Shown here piece by piece: positions 1 to 7,592 of a stretch of DNA of 36,979 nt. A program made the position numbers and the translations under genes. The stretch is from the NCBI GenBank assembly GCA_947466005.1, contig CANIBV010000004.1, positions 1 through 36,979 on the forward strand. The letters run 5' to 3'. Positions within the stretch are counted from its first letter, which is position 1. Each line of letters starts with the position of its first letter. Origin of the DNA: Spartobacteria bacterium. Lineage in GTDB: Bacteria > Verrucomicrobiota > Verrucomicrobiia > Chthoniobacterales > UBA6821. Under the pieces are notes generated by a model. It saw only the letters and a list, made by a program, of their open reading frames with translations, was not told the origin of the DNA and did not search any database.

Positions 1-819
1 AGAGCATTGTTCACGCCATCCAAGCAGACTGAGTCTGTTGAAGTCGTTCAGGCCACTGCCGGCTCGGAGGCAATACTTGATGAGGCCTTCTTTGAATTAG
101 GAGCAGGCCACCCGAAGAAAGCACTCCTTGCCTTTCAAAAAATCCAGGAAACCCAGCCATCTCTTACCGGGCTTGATTACCTGATCGCGCGTGCAGCCTT
201 TCAGGCTCGGGAATTCTCGATTGCTGAAGAGGCTCTTCAGCGTTCGTTAAGCCGCAAGGAGATGGATGAGGAAGCCCGTCTTCTGCTTGCCGTGATTCAT
301 TTGTCTCGGAGTAGCGCTGGCGCTGCGCAGGGATCGCAATTCTCCGATCCGCTGACTGACGCGGAGTCCGAGTTCAGGCGTTTTTCCGTGTCCCATCCGG
401 CGGACTCGGCTGTCTATTATCAATGGGCTGAGGCTTTGCGTTCACGTGGGAGTTACCGGACTGCCGCTGAACTGCTGCACAAGGGGCTCCTCCGCTCCGA
501 TCTGATGTCGAGTCAGGCCTTCCTCTTGGCCAAGGAAATCCTTACGCGCCTTCAGAATGAACCCGCCAAAGAAGCGTCCTCGCTCTCCGGAATCACTTCC
601 ATGTCCGGTGAGTTGGCCATCGGTGCTGCACTGGTCGCCCTGCAACACAAGCAGACAACTGAGGCGCTGCTATTTTTCGAAAGGGCACGCGAATTCTATT
701 CTCCATCGGTCTTCCGTGAACTCATCAGCGACAGTGCATTCGACCCGTATCGGACGGATCCGAAAATGAAGTCTTTCTTCACATCGGATCGTGTGGATAA
801 GAGTCTTGGCGCCCCCTAA
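1..819 (+). CDS. TPR-like repeat protein, 5' end cut by window edge
   Basis: The reading frame is open from the first base, so the true start is probably outside the window; a TTG at 7 is the only start-like codon at the edge. The visible 272 residues are helical, alanine- and leucine-rich and resemble tetratricopeptide units (for example residues about 25-55 and 60-95), with a second group near 140-175 and a last one near 205-240. No signal peptide or membrane segment is visible in this part, but the N-terminus is missing. Such repeats normally serve as protein-binding scaffolds. The gene precedes the ATP synthase operon by 141 bp that contain a palindrome and promoter-like sequence, so it is probably a separate transcription unit. 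Specific function unknown. Confidence 0.7.
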   Translation, partial: RALFTPSKQTESVEVVQATAGSEAILDEAFFELGAGHPKKALLAFQKIQETQPSLTGLDYLIARAAFQAREFSIAEEALQRSLSRKEMDEEARLLLAVIHLSRSSAGAAQGSQFSDPLTDAESEFRRFSVSHPADSAVYYQWAEALRSRGSYRTAAELLHKGLLRSDLMSSQAFLLAKEILTRLQNEPAKEASSLSGITSMSGELAIGAALVALQHKQTTEALLFFERAREFYSPSVFRELISDSAFDPYRTDPKMKSFFTSDRVDKSLGAP

Positions 820-860
820 AACGTCGGGATCTCACACGAAAGGGCAAGAGGAGGATGACT

Positions 861-878
861 TTGTGAAAAAATTCACAA
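861..878. promoter_or_regulatory. Palindrome upstream of the ATP synthase operon
   Basis: TTGTGAA (861-867) and TTCACAA (872-878) form perfect 7-bp inverted arms around a 4-bp A-rich centre. The half-site word ATTCACA recurs at 922-928, next to the candidate -35 box. The arrangement suits a dimeric repressor or activator operator, but no specific regulator can be named and chance is possible. Confidence 0.35.
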
Positions 879-912
879 GCCATCAAAAAAGCTCTTGCAA
901 GGAGTGCATTCC

Positions 913-941
913 TTGACTTGAATTCACATCTCGTTTCTTTA
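913..941 (+). promoter_or_regulatory. Candidate promoter of atpBEFHAGDC
   Basis: TTGACT at 913-918 is a good -35 box. At 17 bp spacing the -10 position (936-941) reads TCTTTA, which is a weak match. Transcription from here would give a leader of about 15 nt before the atpB ATG at 961, with no Shine-Dalgarno sequence in it. The assignment rests on spacing and position only. Confidence 0.4.
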
Positions 942-960
942 GGACACTGACTTCCGACAC

Positions 961-1791
961 ATGCTTTTCGCCATTTCCCTGATTGCCAGCGCGGAACTTG
1001 CAGCCGAGACGCCCGAGTTCCTCAGCCAGTCTTTTCTGGCATGGTTCACCAACTCCATCCTGGTCACCGCGATCGTGCTCGGCGTGATCGTTTGGATCGT
1101 GCGTTCCTGCACCCGCAAGATCGAGGTGATCCCCGGCTTCGGTCAGAATTTCCTTGAGGCGGTCGTCGAGGGTTTTTACGGAGCTGTTGAGGGAATTCTT
1201 GGCGACAAGATGACCAGGAAGTCTTTCGGCCTTCTTGGAACGCTCTTCATTTTCATCCTGATCTCGAACTGGTTCGGCTTGCTACCGGGCGTCGGTTCAA
1301 TCGGTTGGCATGAGGGAGACAAATTCATTCCTCTCCTCCGTCCGGGAACCGCAGACATGAACATGACCATTGCCATGTCGGTTGTCTCCATGGTGCTCTG
1401 GTTCTACTGGACCATGCAGGTCACGGGGCCGAGTGCTTTCATTAAAGAACTTTTCGGCGTGAAGGGGGGCATGTCTGGCCCGATCCTTTTTCTGCTGGTG
1501 CCTCTCTTTCTCTTTGTTGGCGTGCTGGAGGTTGTTTCCATCTTGGTCCGCCCCGTTTCTCTCTCACTCCGACTCTATGGAAATATCTTTGCCGGTGAGA
1601 ACATGCTCGCGACGATGATCAATATAGGACAAATCTTCCATTTCCCTTCTTGGCTCTCCTCCGTCCTGAGTTGCATTGTCCCCATTCCTTTCTACTTCCT
1701 GGAATTGCTTATCGGATTCCTACAGGCAATGGTTTTCACTCTCCTGATTCTCGTGTACCTCCAACTCTCGACAGCGCACGAGGAACACTAA
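961..1791 (+). CDS. atpB: ATP synthase F0 subunit a
   Basis: Subunit a is the membrane half-channel of the F-type ATP synthase that passes ions to the c-ring. The 276-residue protein is hydrophobic, with five or six membrane helices. The invariant arginine that faces the c-ring carboxylate is visible as Arg204 in SLRLYGNIFAGE, and the C-terminal helix carries the usual Gln in FLQAMVF. The first 20 residues are hydrophobic, as expected for the periplasmic N-terminal arm. The start ATG at 961 is preceded by a CA-rich stretch without Shine-Dalgarno sequence. It is first in a complete operon; atpI, often found before it, is absent. Family assignment is secure. Confidence 0.97.
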   Translation: MLFAISLIASAELAAETPEFLSQSFLAWFTNSILVTAIVLGVIVWIVRSCTRKIEVIPGFGQNFLEAVVEGFYGAVEGILGDKMTRKSFGLLGTLFIFILISNWFGLLPGVGSIGWHEGDKFIPLLRPGTADMNMTIAMSVVSMVLWFYWTMQVTGPSAFIKELFGVKGGMSGPILFLLVPLFLFVGVLEVVSILVRPVSLSLRLYGNIFAGENMLATMINIGQIFHFPSWLSSVLSCIVPIPFYFLELLIGFLQAMVFTLLILVYLQLSTAHEEH

Positions 1792-1879
1792 GCTGATCGT
1801 TCAAAGACTTTTGGCAGTCGGGACCATGCGAGACGTGGACGGCTACCGGAAACAACACCACCACAAACCAACACATCAC

Positions 1880-2122
1880 ATGCTCATCAACATTCTTGCC
1901 GAAGCCCTTACTTCGGCCAACACGATCACAGGTAGTTTCACCCTCGGCGTTGCCGGAGCAGGATCCGCCATCGGAATCGGCCTGATTGGAGCCCGCATGG
2001 TCGAGGCGATCGGTCGCAATCCCGGAACACTTCCCAAGGTCCTCATGATCGGCATTCTGACGATCGCTTTGGCTGAGGCCATCGCGATCTTCGGTCTGAT
2101 CTTCGCCTTCCAGGGTAAGTAA
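1880..2122 (+). CDS. atpE: ATP synthase F0 subunit c
   Basis: This 80-residue double-helix hairpin protein forms the rotating c-ring. The ion-carrying carboxylate is Glu66 in ALAEAIAIFG, and the polar loop has Arg46-Asn47-Pro48. The helix-1 position that is Gln in sodium-dependent rings (the GQG of Ilyobacter-type subunits) is Ile here, and the residue after Glu66 is Ala rather than Ser, so a proton ring is inferred. I chose ATG 1880 because a longer frame from TTG 1811 would add an unlikely histidine-rich hydrophilic N-terminus. The 88 bp before the start are CA-rich without Shine-Dalgarno sequence, and a stable hairpin follows the gene, which may raise c-subunit output relative to its neighbours. 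Confidence 0.96.
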   Translation: MLINILAEALTSANTITGSFTLGVAGAGSAIGIGLIGARMVEAIGRNPGTLPKVLMIGILTIALAEAIAIFGLIFAFQGK

Positions 2123-2134
2123 TCCTTCTTGGGT

Positions 2135-2156
2135 GGCGCCCCGTGACCGGGGTGCC
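2135..2156. other. Stem-loop between atpE and atpF
   Basis: GGCGCCCCG at 2135-2143 pairs with CGGGGTGCC at 2148-2156 (nine pairs, one of them G-U) around a TGAC loop. No U-tract follows directly, so full termination is unlikely. A position just after the c-subunit gene suits partial attenuation, or an mRNA-stability element that protects the atpE message, where about ten copies of c are needed per complex. Confidence 0.55.
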
Positions 2157-2208
2157 GCGCAACCCTTTTAACAAACCAAAAAACACTATCGGGAGAATCT
2201 AACGGAAG

Positions 2209-2706
2209 ATGGAAATTTTAAAACAATTCGGAGTTGATTGGCCGCACTTCATTGCCCAGTTGGTTCTTTTCCTCATCGTTTACTTTGTCCTGAACCGCTT
2301 TGCCTTCGCTCCGTTGCTGAAGGTTCTGGAAGAGCGCCGCAAGCGGATCGAGGAGGGGCAACTCAACGCAGAGAAGATCAAGAAGCAGTTGGCCGAGGCC
2401 GAACTCCGCTATCAGGAGGTTCTTCGCAAGGCCAATGATGATGCCCAGCACATGGTCGAGGAGTCCCGCAAGAACAACGAGGCGTTTTCCCAGCGCGAGA
2501 TGGAAAAGGCCGTCAAGGAATCGGCAGCCATTGTCGATCGTGCCCGTCATGAAATCACCTCCGAGCGCAACCGTATGGTTGACGAGGTGAAGAATGAAAT
2601 GATTTCCCTTGTCATTAAGACCACCGCCAAGGTTGCCGGTAAGGTTCTCTCACCAGAGGATCAGAAACGCCTGAGCGAAGAGGCGGCAAAGAATCTGGTT
2701 GCCTAA
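2209..2706 (+). CDS. atpF: ATP synthase F0 subunit b
   Basis: Subunit b forms the peripheral stalk that holds F1 against the membrane part. The 165-residue protein has the normal layout: a single membrane helix at about residues 12-32, followed by a long charged, heptad-rich helix rich in Glu, Lys, Arg and Ala up to the C-terminus, where subunit delta binds. Only one b gene is present and no b' paralogue is seen, so a b homodimer is expected. A weak GGGAGA lies 12 bp before the ATG, one of few purine-rich stretches before a start in this operon. It follows atpE by 86 bp, including the stem-loop. Confidence 0.96.
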   Translation: MEILKQFGVDWPHFIAQLVLFLIVYFVLNRFAFAPLLKVLEERRKRIEEGQLNAEKIKKQLAEAELRYQEVLRKANDDAQHMVEESRKNNEAFSQREMEKAVKESAAIVDRARHEITSERNRMVDEVKNEMISLVIKTTAKVAGKVLSPEDQKRLSEEAAKNLVA

Positions 2707-2743
2707 AAAGGCACAGTACCTGATCACTCAAAAAATATCAGTC

Positions 2744-3133
2744 ATGCAGATCCCCAAGGAAGCACGCCGTAAGGCCAAGGAACTCTTTGAGGCGGCTCTT
2801 GATGATTCCGGTCGTCCCGATGCCACCAAGGTACTTTCCATTGCTGACCTTGTGATCAAATCTGCGCCGAGACATGCCGTTCAGATACTTAAGGAGTTCA
2901 CCCGACTGATTCGTCTGGAGACAGGCAAACATCACGCGATCATCGAGAGTTCCGTCCCCATCGATGACGCCACCCGTTCTGCCATCCTGAAGTCACTCCA
3001 GCGACTCGACGGGGGAGAGGTAACCTTGGAGACCAAGGTGGATCCGTCGCTCATCGGCGGGTCACGCATCCGTCTGGGTAGCGAGGTGTGGGATGCCACT
3101 GTGGCCTCCAGACTGATCGCCCTCGCTTCCTGA
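2744..3133 (+). CDS. atpH: ATP synthase F1 subunit delta, unusually short
   Basis: Delta joins the peripheral stalk to the top of F1. The C-terminal part is typical: VDPSLIGGSRIRLG followed by a WDATVASRL variant of the usual DGSVRGRL signature. The start ATG 2744 gives 129 residues, against about 175-180 in most bacteria. The missing part lies in the N-terminal domain: an ARRKAKELFEAAL helix is followed quickly by the region that normally precedes the C-terminal domain, so roughly two helices of the six-helix bundle seem absent. An upstream TTG at 2699 would add only 15 unconvincing residues and overlap atpF, so the shortness is not a start-site error. Its place between atpF and atpA confirms the identity. 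Confidence 0.92.
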   Translation: MQIPKEARRKAKELFEAALDDSGRPDATKVLSIADLVIKSAPRHAVQILKEFTRLIRLETGKHHAIIESSVPIDDATRSAILKSLQRLDGGEVTLETKVDPSLIGGSRIRLGSEVWDATVASRLIALAS

Positions 3134-3193
3134 TCCATGTCTCTTAACTAATTAACAATCACTCAATCCACTTCCTTTTAACACCCACACACC

Positions 3194-4729
3194 ATGAGCA
3201 ACCTCCTGCAGGAACTTGAATCCAAGATAGACGGCCTTTCCAATTCTTCCGTCACACAATCCAATGTCGGCACGATCCGTGAGATCGGCGACGGAGTTGC
3301 CCGTATCGAAGGACTCGCCGGAGTCATGCTCAACGAGATGCTTGAGTTTCCAGGCGGCGTGTACGGCCTTGCGTTGAACCTTGAAGAGACCGAGGTCGGC
3401 GCGATCATTCTCGGTGACTACACCTCTCTCTCGGAAGGTGATGAAGTCAAGACAACAGGGCGCCTTCTCGAGGTTCCCGTGGGCAAGGAACTTTTGGGCC
3501 GTGTGGTCGACTCTCTCGGACAGCCGATCGACGGCAAGGGGCCCATCCAGTCCAAGACCTTTTACCCTGTTGAAAAAACAGCTTCCGGCATCATCAAGCG
3601 CCAGAGTGTCAGTCAGCCACTCTGCACGGGTATCATGTCAATCGATGCCATGATTCCGATCGGCAGGGGCCAGCGTGAGCTGATCATCGGTGACCGCGCT
3701 ACAGGCAAGACCACCATCGCCATCGACACCATCATCAACCAGGCCAGCATCAACCGTGCAGGTGAAGCTTCCGGGGACACCTCCTTCCGCCCTGTTTACA
3801 GCATCTATGTCGGTATCGGGCAGAAGAATGCGAACATCGCCCGTGTTGTCGACATTCTCTCTTCTAACGACGCTCTCCGGTACACCATCATCATCTCGGC
3901 ACCCGCGTCCGACAGCGCCACGAACCAGTACCTTGCCCCCTTCGCTGGGGCGGCCATGGGCGAGTGGTTCATGGACAACGGCATGGATGCCCTCATTGTC
4001 TTTGACGATCTCTCCAAGCACGCCGTCGCCTACAGGCAGGTTTCCCTGCTTCTCAAGCGCCCATCAGGACGCGAAGCGTATCCTGGCGATGTCTTCTACC
4101 TCCATAGTCGCTTGCTCGAGCGCTCCGCCCGACTTAGCAAGAAAGCCGGTAACGGTTCCCTCACTGCTCTCCCGATCATCGAGACGCAGGCTGGCGACGT
4201 CTCCGCCTACATCCCGACCAATGTCATCTCGATCACTGACGGACAGATCTATTTGGAGACGGATCTCTTCTACCAAGGTATCCGTCCGGCTATTTCCGTC
4301 GGACTTTCGGTTTCCCGCGTCGGTTCCGCCGCACAGATCAAGGCTGTCAAACAGGTTGCCGGAAAGCTCAAGGGCGATCTTGCCCAGTTCCGTGAATTGG
4401 CAGCTTTCGCCCAGTTCGGCAGTGATCTGGATGCCCGTACGAAGACCCAACTCGACCGCGGAGCGCGCATCGTCGAGCTCTTCAAGCAGAATCAGTTCAG
4501 TCCTCAACCCGTCGAACTCCAAGTGGCCATCCTCTGGGCCATGCAGAAGGGTTACTTCGACCCGATTGCAGTCGACCGAGTGAAGGATTTCCAGAATCAG
4601 TTCTCCCAGTTCCTGCTGACACGCAAGGAGCCTGTGCTGGCATCTATCCTCAGGAAGGGTGCTCTCGACGCCGAGATCGAGAAGGAACTCACGGCGGCAA
4701 CCGACGAGTTCAAGGTCATCTTTCGCTAA
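3194..4729 (+). CDS. atpA: ATP synthase F1 subunit alpha
   Basis: Alpha is the regulatory nucleotide-binding subunit of F1. The 511-residue protein has the N-terminal beta-barrel, a Walker A motif GDRATGKT at residues 166-173, a Walker B region in ALIVFDD, and the SRVGSAAQ segment carrying the arginine finger that completes the beta active site. Between Walker A and the IYVGIGQK strand there is an insertion of about a dozen residues relative to the E. coli protein (SINRAGEASGDTSFRP region). The ATG at 3194 follows a 60-bp gap that is AT-rich then CA-rich, with no Shine-Dalgarno sequence; an internal promoter there is possible but not demonstrable. Confidence 0.98.
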   Translation: MSNLLQELESKIDGLSNSSVTQSNVGTIREIGDGVARIEGLAGVMLNEMLEFPGGVYGLALNLEETEVGAIILGDYTSLSEGDEVKTTGRLLEVPVGKELLGRVVDSLGQPIDGKGPIQSKTFYPVEKTASGIIKRQSVSQPLCTGIMSIDAMIPIGRGQRELIIGDRATGKTTIAIDTIINQASINRAGEASGDTSFRPVYSIYVGIGQKNANIARVVDILSSNDALRYTIIISAPASDSATNQYLAPFAGAAMGEWFMDNGMDALIVFDDLSKHAVAYRQVSLLLKRPSGREAYPGDVFYLHSRLLERSARLSKKAGNGSLTALPIIETQAGDVSAYIPTNVISITDGQIYLETDLFYQGIRPAISVGLSVSRVGSAAQIKAVKQVAGKLKGDLAQFRELAAFAQFGSDLDARTKTQLDRGARIVELFKQNQFSPQPVELQVAILWAMQKGYFDPIAVDRVKDFQNQFSQFLLTRKEPVLASILRKGALDAEIEKELTAATDEFKVIFR

Positions 4730-4759
4730 AAGAACAGACCCCGAGAGACACGAGTCACC

Positions 4760-5635
4760 ATGGCCAACACCCGCGACATCCGCCGGCGCATCAAGTCGGT
4801 CAAGAATACCGCCCAGATCACGAAGGCGATGCAGATGGTCGCCGCCTCCAAGATGCGGAGGGCTCAGCAGGCGGCACTTGCCGGTCATCCCTACTCGCAG
4901 ATTCTCAATAGGGCACTTGTCTCCCTGCGTGACATGGTGAGCGCGGACTCCCATCCGCTGCTGGAGGTTCGACCTGTGAAGAAGGCGCTCGTCCTACTGG
5001 TAACCTCTGACAAGGGGCTTTGCGGAGCGCTCAACACCAACGTGCTCCGAGAGGCTGCCCTGCTCGACAAGGATGCAACGGAGTTCGTAGCTTCGGGAAA
5101 AAAAGGTGCTTCCTTCCTTGCTCGTACTGGCCGAAAAATGATCGCGGATTTCGCGCTAACCGATAATCCCACCTTCCTGCAGACCAAGGCGATCTCTAAG
5201 TTCTGCCTCGAAAAATTTCTTTCCGGTGAAGTCGATCGCGTCGATGTGCTCTACCCGAAATTCGTCAACACGCTGGTCCAGAAACCCACCCAGATAACAT
5301 TGCTCCCGATCACCGATGAGAAAGCGGCCGGTGTCTCCTCAAGTGGCGGCGATAAAGTCGCAACCGAAACCATGGGAGCGCAGTTCCTCTTCGAGCCGGA
5401 TGCCGACGAAGTGCTTGATTCCGTTCTGCCCTATTACTTCCATTTCGAAGTTTTCCAGATGATCCTCGATGCACGCGCCTCCGAGCAGAGTGCCCGGATG
5501 GTCGCGATGAAGAGCGCCACCGACAACGCAAAGGGTCTCGTTAAGGATCTCACCCTCGAATACAACAAGGCCCGCCAGGCCAGCATCACCACCGAACTCC
5601 TTGAAATTACCACGGCCCAAATGGCCCTAGCTTAA
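4760..5635 (+). CDS. atpG: ATP synthase F1 subunit gamma
   Basis: Gamma is the central rotor shaft that couples c-ring rotation to catalysis in the beta subunits. Both conserved coiled-coil ends are clear: the N-terminal RDIRRRIKSVKNTAQITKAM region with SKMRRAQ, and the C-terminal helix ARQASITTELLEITTAQMAL. The middle Rossmann-like domain includes VTSDKGLCGALN at about residues 75-87. The length of 291 residues is normal. An insert around residues 190-215 (KAAGVSSSGGDKVATETMG) is low-complexity and probably a surface loop. The gene begins 30 bp after atpA and ends 30 bp before atpD, consistent with a single transcript. Confidence 0.97.
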   Translation: MANTRDIRRRIKSVKNTAQITKAMQMVAASKMRRAQQAALAGHPYSQILNRALVSLRDMVSADSHPLLEVRPVKKALVLLVTSDKGLCGALNTNVLREAALLDKDATEFVASGKKGASFLARTGRKMIADFALTDNPTFLQTKAISKFCLEKFLSGEVDRVDVLYPKFVNTLVQKPTQITLLPITDEKAAGVSSSGGDKVATETMGAQFLFEPDADEVLDSVLPYYFHFEVFQMILDARASEQSARMVAMKSATDNAKGLVKDLTLEYNKARQASITTELLEITTAQMALA

Positions 5636-5665
5636 CTTTTTTTCAAACAACCCAATAGCACGCTC

Positions 5666-7144
5666 ATGAGCAACACAGGTAAAATCGTACAAGTCATCGG
5701 CCCCGTCATCGACGCCGAGTTCAACACCAAAGAGGGCGCACTGCCCAAGATCTACGATGCGCTCGAGATCGATTACACCATCGACGGCAAGCCCGCCAAG
5801 GTGACCCTCGAAGTGCAGCAGCATCTCGGCGAGGGCTGGGTCCGTGCGATCGCTATGTCCTCGACCGAGGGTCTCAAGCGTGGGATGCCCGTCCGGTCTC
5901 TGGGTCATCCGATCTCCGTGCCTGTCGGTGAGGGCGTCCTTGGCCGTATCTTTAACGTCCTTGGAGAGCCCTGCGACGAGCGAGGCCCCGTCAAGGCTGA
6001 TAAGTACCTCCCCATCCACCGTTCTGCCCCGCCGCTTGTCGATCAGGACACCAAGTCCCAGGTGCTCGAGACCGGCATCAAGGTGATCGATCTAATCTGT
6101 CCCTTCACGAAGGGCGGCAAGGTCGGCGCATTCGGCGGTGCCGGTGTCGGCAAGACTGTTGTCATCATGGAGCTCATCAACAACATTGCCAAGGGGCACG
6201 GCGGTTACTCTCTCTTCGCCGGTGTCGGCGAGCGCACCCGTGAGGGCAACGATCTCTACGGTGAAATGATCGAGTCCGGAGTCATTGCTGTCCAGAAGGA
6301 CGAACAAGGACACCCGGTCAAGGATGCAGATGGCAACTTCATCTTCCTTGAGGAGGGTTCCAAAGTCGGTCTTGTCTACGGTCAGATGAGCGAACCTCCC
6401 GGAGCGCGTCTTCGGGTCGCCCTCACGGCCCTTGCCATGGCCGAGTACTTCCGTGATGAGAAGCACCAGGATGTATTGCTCTTCGTCGACAATATTTTCC
6501 GCTTTTCACAGGCCGGTTCGGAGGTCTCCGCCCTGCTGGGCCGAACCCCGAGTGCCGTCGGTTATCAGCCGACCCTTGCTGCCGAGATGGGTATTCTTCA
6601 GGAACGCATCACCTCGACCAAGGACGGATCGATCACCTCCTTCCAGGCCGTCTACGTCCCTGCAGACGATCTGACGGACCCTGCTCCCGCCAACACATTC
6701 GCACACCTCGACTCCACGATCGTTCTCGAACGCTCCATTGCCGAGTTGGGAATCTACCCGGCCGTCGATCCCCTGGCTTCAACATCCAAGGCGCTTGCCC
6801 CGGATATCGTTGGCGAGGAGCATTACGCGGTGGCCCGCGGCGTGCAGAAGATCCTCCAGCGCTACAAGGATCTGCAGGACATCATCGCGATTCTCGGTAT
6901 GGACGAGCTTTCCCCCGAGGACAAACTTACCGTCTATCGTGCCCGCAAGATCCAGCGGTTCCTGAGCCAGCCTTTTCACGTCGCTGAAATCTTCACCGGT
7001 TCCAAAGGACAGTATGTGGCGATCGCCGAGACGATCCGTGGGTTCAAGGAGATCCTTGAGGGAAAATTGGATGAGGTTCCCGAGGGGGATTTCTACATGA
7101 AGGGCGGCATCGATCAGGTCATTGCCGCTTCTAAGAATTCCTAA
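5666..7144 (+). CDS. atpD: ATP synthase F1 subunit beta
   Basis: Beta is the catalytic subunit. The Walker A motif GGAGVGKT is at residues 157-164, the catalytic GERTREGNDLYGEM follows, and the C-terminal DELSPED segment (the DELSEED loop) is intact. The 492-residue length exceeds the usual 460-470. The excess lies mainly in an insert of about 20 residues at roughly 207-232 (QKDEQGHPVKDADGNFIF), between MIESGV and the YGQMSEPPGAR strand. Bacteroidetes beta subunits carry an insert at the same place with a different sequence, so this may be a lineage marker. The stop codon TAA is directly followed by the atpC ATG, so the two are translationally coupled. Confidence 0.98.
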   Translation: MSNTGKIVQVIGPVIDAEFNTKEGALPKIYDALEIDYTIDGKPAKVTLEVQQHLGEGWVRAIAMSSTEGLKRGMPVRSLGHPISVPVGEGVLGRIFNVLGEPCDERGPVKADKYLPIHRSAPPLVDQDTKSQVLETGIKVIDLICPFTKGGKVGAFGGAGVGKTVVIMELINNIAKGHGGYSLFAGVGERTREGNDLYGEMIESGVIAVQKDEQGHPVKDADGNFIFLEEGSKVGLVYGQMSEPPGARLRVALTALAMAEYFRDEKHQDVLLFVDNIFRFSQAGSEVSALLGRTPSAVGYQPTLAAEMGILQERITSTKDGSITSFQAVYVPADDLTDPAPANTFAHLDSTIVLERSIAELGIYPAVDPLASTSKALAPDIVGEEHYAVARGVQKILQRYKDLQDIIAILGMDELSPEDKLTVYRARKIQRFLSQPFHVAEIFTGSKGQYVAIAETIRGFKEILEGKLDEVPEGDFYMKGGIDQVIAASKNS

Positions 7145-7555
7145 ATGAGCTCACTTCAACTCGAGATCGTCACTCCGGAAGCGCGCGTTTTCACAGGAAG
7201 CGTACGGATGGTGATTGTTCCCGGGTCGGAGGGTGGACTCGGTATTCTGCCGGACCACATGCCTCTGATGACGGAAATTCTACCCGGTGAGGTGATCGTC
7301 ACCACGGACGATGGAGAACTCTCCCTCGCCGTGGGTGGGGGATTTCTTGAGGTGCTTCCCGACCGCGTTTCCATTCTGACGGATATGGCAATCGTGGAAG
7401 CCGACATCGACGAGAAGGCGGCCGAGGAGGCCGTTGCCCGCGCAGAGAAGGAGATGAGCGAAAAATCTCTCTCTGGTGAGGAGCACGCTTTTGTCCAGGC
7501 TGCCCTGCTTCGCTCGCTTGCCCAACTGCACGTCAAGCGCCGTCGTCACCGTTAG
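7145..7555 (+). CDS. atpC: ATP synthase F1 subunit epsilon
   Basis: Epsilon links gamma to the c-ring and can inhibit ATP hydrolysis. The 136 residues contain the N-terminal beta-sandwich with the family pattern (LEIVTPEARVFTG, PGSEGGLGILPDHMPLMTEILPG) and a C-terminal helical hairpin from about residue 90, rich in Ala, Glu and Lys. Length is normal. It starts on the base after the atpD stop and has no own ribosome-binding site, so translation is probably coupled. No terminator is visible after it; the next gene begins 37 bp downstream, so the operon transcript may continue. Confidence 0.96.
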   Translation: MSSLQLEIVTPEARVFTGSVRMVIVPGSEGGLGILPDHMPLMTEILPGEVIVTTDDGELSLAVGGGFLEVLPDRVSILTDMAIVEADIDEKAAEEAVARAEKEMSEKSLSGEEHAFVQAALLRSLAQLHVKRRRHR

Positions 7556-7592
7556 TTTCGGAGGGTTTACGTAGGAAGTTGGCCGTCCCCGA

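Noticed and set aside
1811..1879. Upstream TTG start for atpE giving a 103-residue protein
   Set aside because: The added residues are polar and histidine-rich, unlike c-subunit N-termini; ATG 1880 yields a standard 80-residue protein.
4064..4954. 296-codon minus-strand frame opposite atpA/atpG, and the 297-codon plus frame at 3690-4583
   Set aside because: Both overlap the certain atpA gene, show low-complexity Ser/Pro/Arg or Asp/Leu composition, and have no domain pattern.
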